A DNA stretch of 63,247 nucleotides from NCBI GenBank assembly GCA_022710935.1, contig JAKLFY010000036.1, positions 1 through 63,247 of the forward strand, written 5' to 3'. A program made the position numbers and the translations under genes. The number at the start of each line of letters is the position of its first letter. The first letter of the stretch is position 1. Of the stretch, positions 60,507 through 63,247 are shown piece after piece. Below the pieces are notes generated by a model. It did not search any database. It was not told where the DNA came from and was given only the letters and a program-made list of their open reading frames with translations. Source of the stretch: Verrucomicrobiota bacterium. GTDB taxonomy: Bacteria; Verrucomicrobiota; Verrucomicrobiia; Limisphaerales; J093.

Positions 60507-61742
60507 ATGGCCGGCAAGCCTCACGCCACATCTCTGGGTCGTACGGCGCTTCTGGGGCTTTTGGGGTGCGGGGTATTCCTCGCGGGCTGCGGTCGTCCGC
60601 AACAGGCGCGACCGCCCGGCGGCATGCCCGAAGTGGCCGTTGTCACGGTGACCAACGAGCCAATCGTGCTGACCACCGAAATGCCCGGCCGCACTTCGCC
60701 TTACCTGATCTCGGACGTCCGTCCTCAGGTCAACGGCCTGATCTTGAAACGCCTGTTTACCGAAGGTTCGGATGTCAAGCAGGGCCAGCAACTCTATCAG
60801 ATCGATCCGGCCCCCTTCGAGGCGGCGCTCGACAACGCGGCGGCGGCCCTCGGCCGGGCGGAAGCCATCCTGCCGGCGCTGCGGTCGCGGGTGGACCGCT
60901 TCAAGCAAGCCCTGGCGGACAAGGCGGTCAGCCAGCAGGACTTCGATGACGCCGACTCCGCGTTGAAACAGGCCGAGGCGGACGCGGCCTATTGGAGAGC
61001 TTCGGTAGAGAGCGCGCGCATCAACCTCGAGTACGCGAAGGTCGTGTCCCCCATCTCGGGCCGGATTGGCAAATCGTCGGTCACGGACGGCGCCATCGTG
61101 ACGGCTTACCAGCCGATTCCGCTGGCCACGATTCAGCAGTTGGATCCGATCTATGTGGATGTGTCGCAATCGGCGACCGAGTTTCTCCGTCTGCAGCGCC
61201 GCCTCGATGCGGGTCTCCTGAGCCAAAGCGGAACCAACTTCAACAAGGTCGAACTCTATCTGGCCGACGGCACCAAGTACTCGGAGGAAGGGACACTGCA
61301 GTTCCGCGACGTCTCGGTCGATCCCACCATGGGCTCTGTGATCCTGCGGATGGTCTTTCCGAATCCAAAGTCCATCCTTCTCCCCGGCATGTTCGTCCGC
61401 GCGGTGGTCAAGGAGGGCGCGAATGAGCGGGCGATCCTCGTGCCGCAGCAGGCCGTCTCGCGGGATCCTCGAGGAAATCCGCTGGTCATGGTCGTGAACG
61501 GCCAGGGCCAGGTGGAACAGCGACCCGTCGGCCTCGAGCGGGAACTGGGCGATCAATGGCTGGTCTCGTCGAATCTGGCGGCCGGCGACCGGGTGATCGT
61601 GGAGGGCAAGCAGAAAGTGCGTCCGGGGGTGCCAGTGAATGCGGTGCCGTTCGACCCGAATGCGAAGCCGGCTGCCGGACCGCCCCCGAGTGCCGCCCAA
61701 GCCCCCTCGACGAAGGCCCAAGAGGCCCCGGAATCGAAGTAA
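60507..61742 (+). CDS. RND efflux periplasmic adaptor lipoprotein (AcrA/MexA type)
   Basis: 411 residues from the ATG at 60507, chosen because it follows an AGGA/GGAGG region and gives a short lipoprotein signal with lipobox Leu-Ala-Gly-Cys (Cys28). The open frame begins at 60420, overlapping the thioredoxin gene. A lipoyl-type half (Val-Asn-Gly-Leu-Ile, then Gly-x-x-Val-Lys-Gln-Gly-Gln-x-Leu-Tyr-Gln-Ile-Asp) flanks a helical hairpin (~95-165). A beta-barrel and membrane-proximal domain follow (Pro-Gly-Met-Phe-Val-Arg; Val-Pro-Gln-Gln-Ala-Val). It links the inner-membrane pump to an outer-membrane channel. The last 25 residues are Pro/Ala-rich. The pump gene starts 13 bases after its stop. 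No TolC-type gene is in view. Confidence 0.93.
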   Translation: MAGKPHATSLGRTALLGLLGCGVFLAGCGRPQQARPPGGMPEVAVVTVTNEPIVLTTEMPGRTSPYLISDVRPQVNGLILKRLFTEGSDVKQGQQLYQIDPAPFEAALDNAAAALGRAEAILPALRSRVDRFKQALADKAVSQQDFDDADSALKQAEADAAYWRASVESARINLEYAKVVSPISGRIGKSSVTDGAIVTAYQPIPLATIQQLDPIYVDVSQSATEFLRLQRRLDAGLLSQSGTNFNKVELYLADGTKYSEEGTLQFRDVSVDPTMGSVILRMVFPNPKSILLPGMFVRAVVKEGANERAILVPQQAVSRDPRGNPLVMVVNGQGQVEQRPVGLERELGDQWLVSSNLAAGDRVIVEGKQKVRPGVPVNAVPFDPNAKPAAGPPPSAAQAPSTKAQEAPESK

Positions 61743-61755
61743 GGGAGTCGCGCCA

Positions 61756-63247
61756 TGCTATCGAGATTCTTCCTGGATCGCCCCGTTTTCGCGTGGGTCA
61801 TCGCCATTGTGATCATGGTGCTGGGCGGGCTGGCGATTCACAACCTGCCCATCTCCCAATACCCGCCCATCGCGCCGCCGTCCATCGCCATCGACGCCTT
61901 CTATCCGGGCGCGTCGGCGGAGACTGTCGAGAACAGCGTCACCCAGATCATCGAGCAGAAGATGACGGGCTTTGACGACATGCTGTATCTGTCCGGCACA
62001 AGCGATTCGGCGGGCGGCTCCCGCATCGAGTTGACCTTCAAGCCGGGCACCGACCCCGATTTGGCATGGGCCAAGGTCCAGAACAAGCTCCAGCTTGCCA
62101 TGACCAGCCTCCCCGAAGTGGTGCAGCGCTCCGGCGTCATGGTCAGCAAATCCACCCGCAACTTCCTCATCATCGTCGGCCTGGTCTCCGGGGATGGCAG
62201 CATGGACGGCACCGACCTGCGGGACTATGCCGCATCCAACCTCGAGAAGATCCTGGCGCGGGTGCCTGGCGTGGGCGAGGTGACAACGTTCGGCTCGCAG
62301 TACGCGATGCGCGTCTGGCTCAACCCCGACCGGCTCACCGATTACCACCTGACCGTCGAGGACGTGATTGCGGCGCTGAGGACCTACAACGTCGAGGTGT
62401 CCGCCGGGCAGTTCGGCGGGGCGCCGGCGGCCGAAGGCCAGCGGTTGAATGTCTCGATCATCGTGCAGAACCTGCTCCAGACGCCCGACGAGTTCGCGGC
62501 CATCCCCCTGCGCACCAATCCGGACGGCTCGGTGGTGCGCATCCGGGACGTGGGCCGGACCGAGTTGGGGACGGAGTTCTACGATGTCCAGGTGTTCCAC
62601 AACGGGCGTCCTTCGGCCGGCCTGGCCATCCGCCAGGCGCCCGGGGCCAACGCGCTCGATACGGCCGACGCCATCAAGGCGCGACTGGCCGAGCTGAGCG
62701 CCTTCTTCCCCGCCGGGCTCGAGGTCGTCTATCCCTACGACACGACGCCGTTCGTGAAAGTGGCCATCGACGAGGTGGTCAAGACGCTTTTCGAGGCGGT
62801 GTTTCTCGTGTTCCTGGTGATGTGGCTGTTCATGGGGAACATTCGCGCCACGCTGATCCCCACCATTGCGGTGCCCGTGGTGCTTCTGGGCACGTTCGCC
62901 GTGTTGGGGGCGTTTGGATTCTCCATCAACATGCTCACCATGTTCGCCATGGTGCTGGCCATCGGGTTGTTGGTCGACGACGCCATCGTGGTCGTCGAAA
63001 ACGTCGAGCGCATCATGACCGAGGAGGGGCTTCCACCCCGCGAAGCCACCGCCAAATCCATGGACCAGATCACGCCCGCGCTCATCGGCATCGGCCTGGT
63101 GCTCGCCGCGGTCTTCGGGCCCATGGCGTTCTTTGGCGGCTCGACCGGTGTCATTTACCGGCAGTTCTCGGTCACCATCGCCTCGGCCATGCTGCTCTCG
63201 GTGTTGGTGGCCTTGATCCTGACACCGGTCCTGTGCGCCACCATGCT
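61756..63247 (+). CDS. RND efflux pump, inner-membrane subunit (AcrB/HAE-1 type), 3' end beyond the window
   Basis: 497 residues are visible of an expected ~1040. It begins [13 protein letters not shown], the standard HAE-1 start, with a GGGAG ribosome site upstream. The first helix and the porter domain follow (Ser-Gln-Tyr-Pro-x-Ile-Ala-Pro-Pro; Tyr-Pro-Gly-Ala-Ser). The helix-4 proton-relay pair is intact in [13 protein letters not shown]. It exports hydrophobic or amphiphilic compounds by proton antiport as part of a tripartite pump with the adaptor upstream. It is cut by the window edge, not truncated by mutation. Confidence 0.95.

Noticed and set aside
1-63247. Prophage, secretion-system or biosynthetic gene cluster
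   Set aside because: No phage structural genes, transposases, secretion ATPases or modular synthases are seen; the pseudopilin and the RND genes stand without such partners.

Overview
The window looks like chromosomal DNA of a GC-rich member of the Verrucomicrobiota, probably a Limisphaerales/Pedosphaera-type lineage. The evidence is the mix of genes: many secreted or Tat-exported proteins whose ends carry a short module finishing in a Phe-Tyr/Phe-Arg signature (SGNH protein, RCC1 protein, remnant near 2.9 kb), DUF1080 and Gfo/Idh proteins, a very short pseudopilin, CotH, DUF5060/DUF4038 and GH5/GH20 enzymes, and an abundance of intergenic palindromic repeats. No transposase, integrase, phage gene or CRISPR array is visible. 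The taxonomic call is inference from these families.

Layout. 1-3.6 kb: a secreted SGNH hydrolase interrupted by 11-residue repeats, bracketed by two copies of a ~310-bp direct repeat. 3.6-7.7 kb: a 1355-residue membrane protein of unknown function. 7.7-10.2 kb: a decayed strip with a broken DUF5060/DUF4038 enzyme, a truncated kinase-like gene, an ERCC4-type nuclease tail, a small conserved gene and a pRiA4b ORF-3 protein. 10.4-13.2 kb: a ceramidase-like protein divergent from a secreted protein. 13.9-20.0 kb: a giant RCC1/LamG protein split by one in-frame TGA. 20.4-25.7 kb: a GH20 enzyme, chorismate synthase and a double-DUF1080 protein. 25.9-30.1 kb: a nucleoside-type MFS transporter, tRNA-Arg(CCG), a PTS IIC gene whose frame runs out of the tRNA, and an aldo/keto reductase. 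30.3-36.7 kb: a propeller sensor kinase divergent from a secreted dikinase-like protein. 36.9-41.9 kb: a dipeptidyl peptidase, a small membrane protein and a Tat-exported Gfo/Idh oxidoreductase. 42.3-52.0 kb: a forward run with infA, CotH, dprA, a DegT aminotransferase, GH5, a proline-rich membrane protein, Gfo/Idh and a UvrD-type helicase. 52.4 kb: pseudopilin. 53.0-59.5 kb (reverse strand): an HpnN-like RND exporter, YebC, a zinc-ribbon methyltransferase and a sigma-54 activator. 60.0-63.2 kb: a thioredoxin-like protein and an AcrA/AcrB-type efflux pair running off the end.

Functionally the region mixes housekeeping genes (aroC, infA, dprA, yebC, helicase, tRNA) with an accessory layer for degrading and importing glycans, peptides and nucleosides. 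The clearest regulatory unit is at the right end. A sigma-54-dependent activator is transcribed away from a GG-N10-GC promoter placed just ahead of a thioredoxin-like/RND efflux operon.

The most unusual features are these: (i) two length-matched, mirror-organised arrays of an 11-residue repeat inside an SGNH hydrolase (4 + turn + 4 and 7 + turn + 7); (ii) a ~70-bp palindromic element family whose ends supply stop or start codons of neighbouring genes, with an apparent empty/filled site pair; (iii) a PTS IIC reading frame that begins inside a tRNA gene; (iv) a secreted protein with the phosphohistidine-then-ATP-grasp order of glucan dikinases; (v) the sigma-54 / Ser-x-x-Cys thioredoxin / RND efflux cassette.
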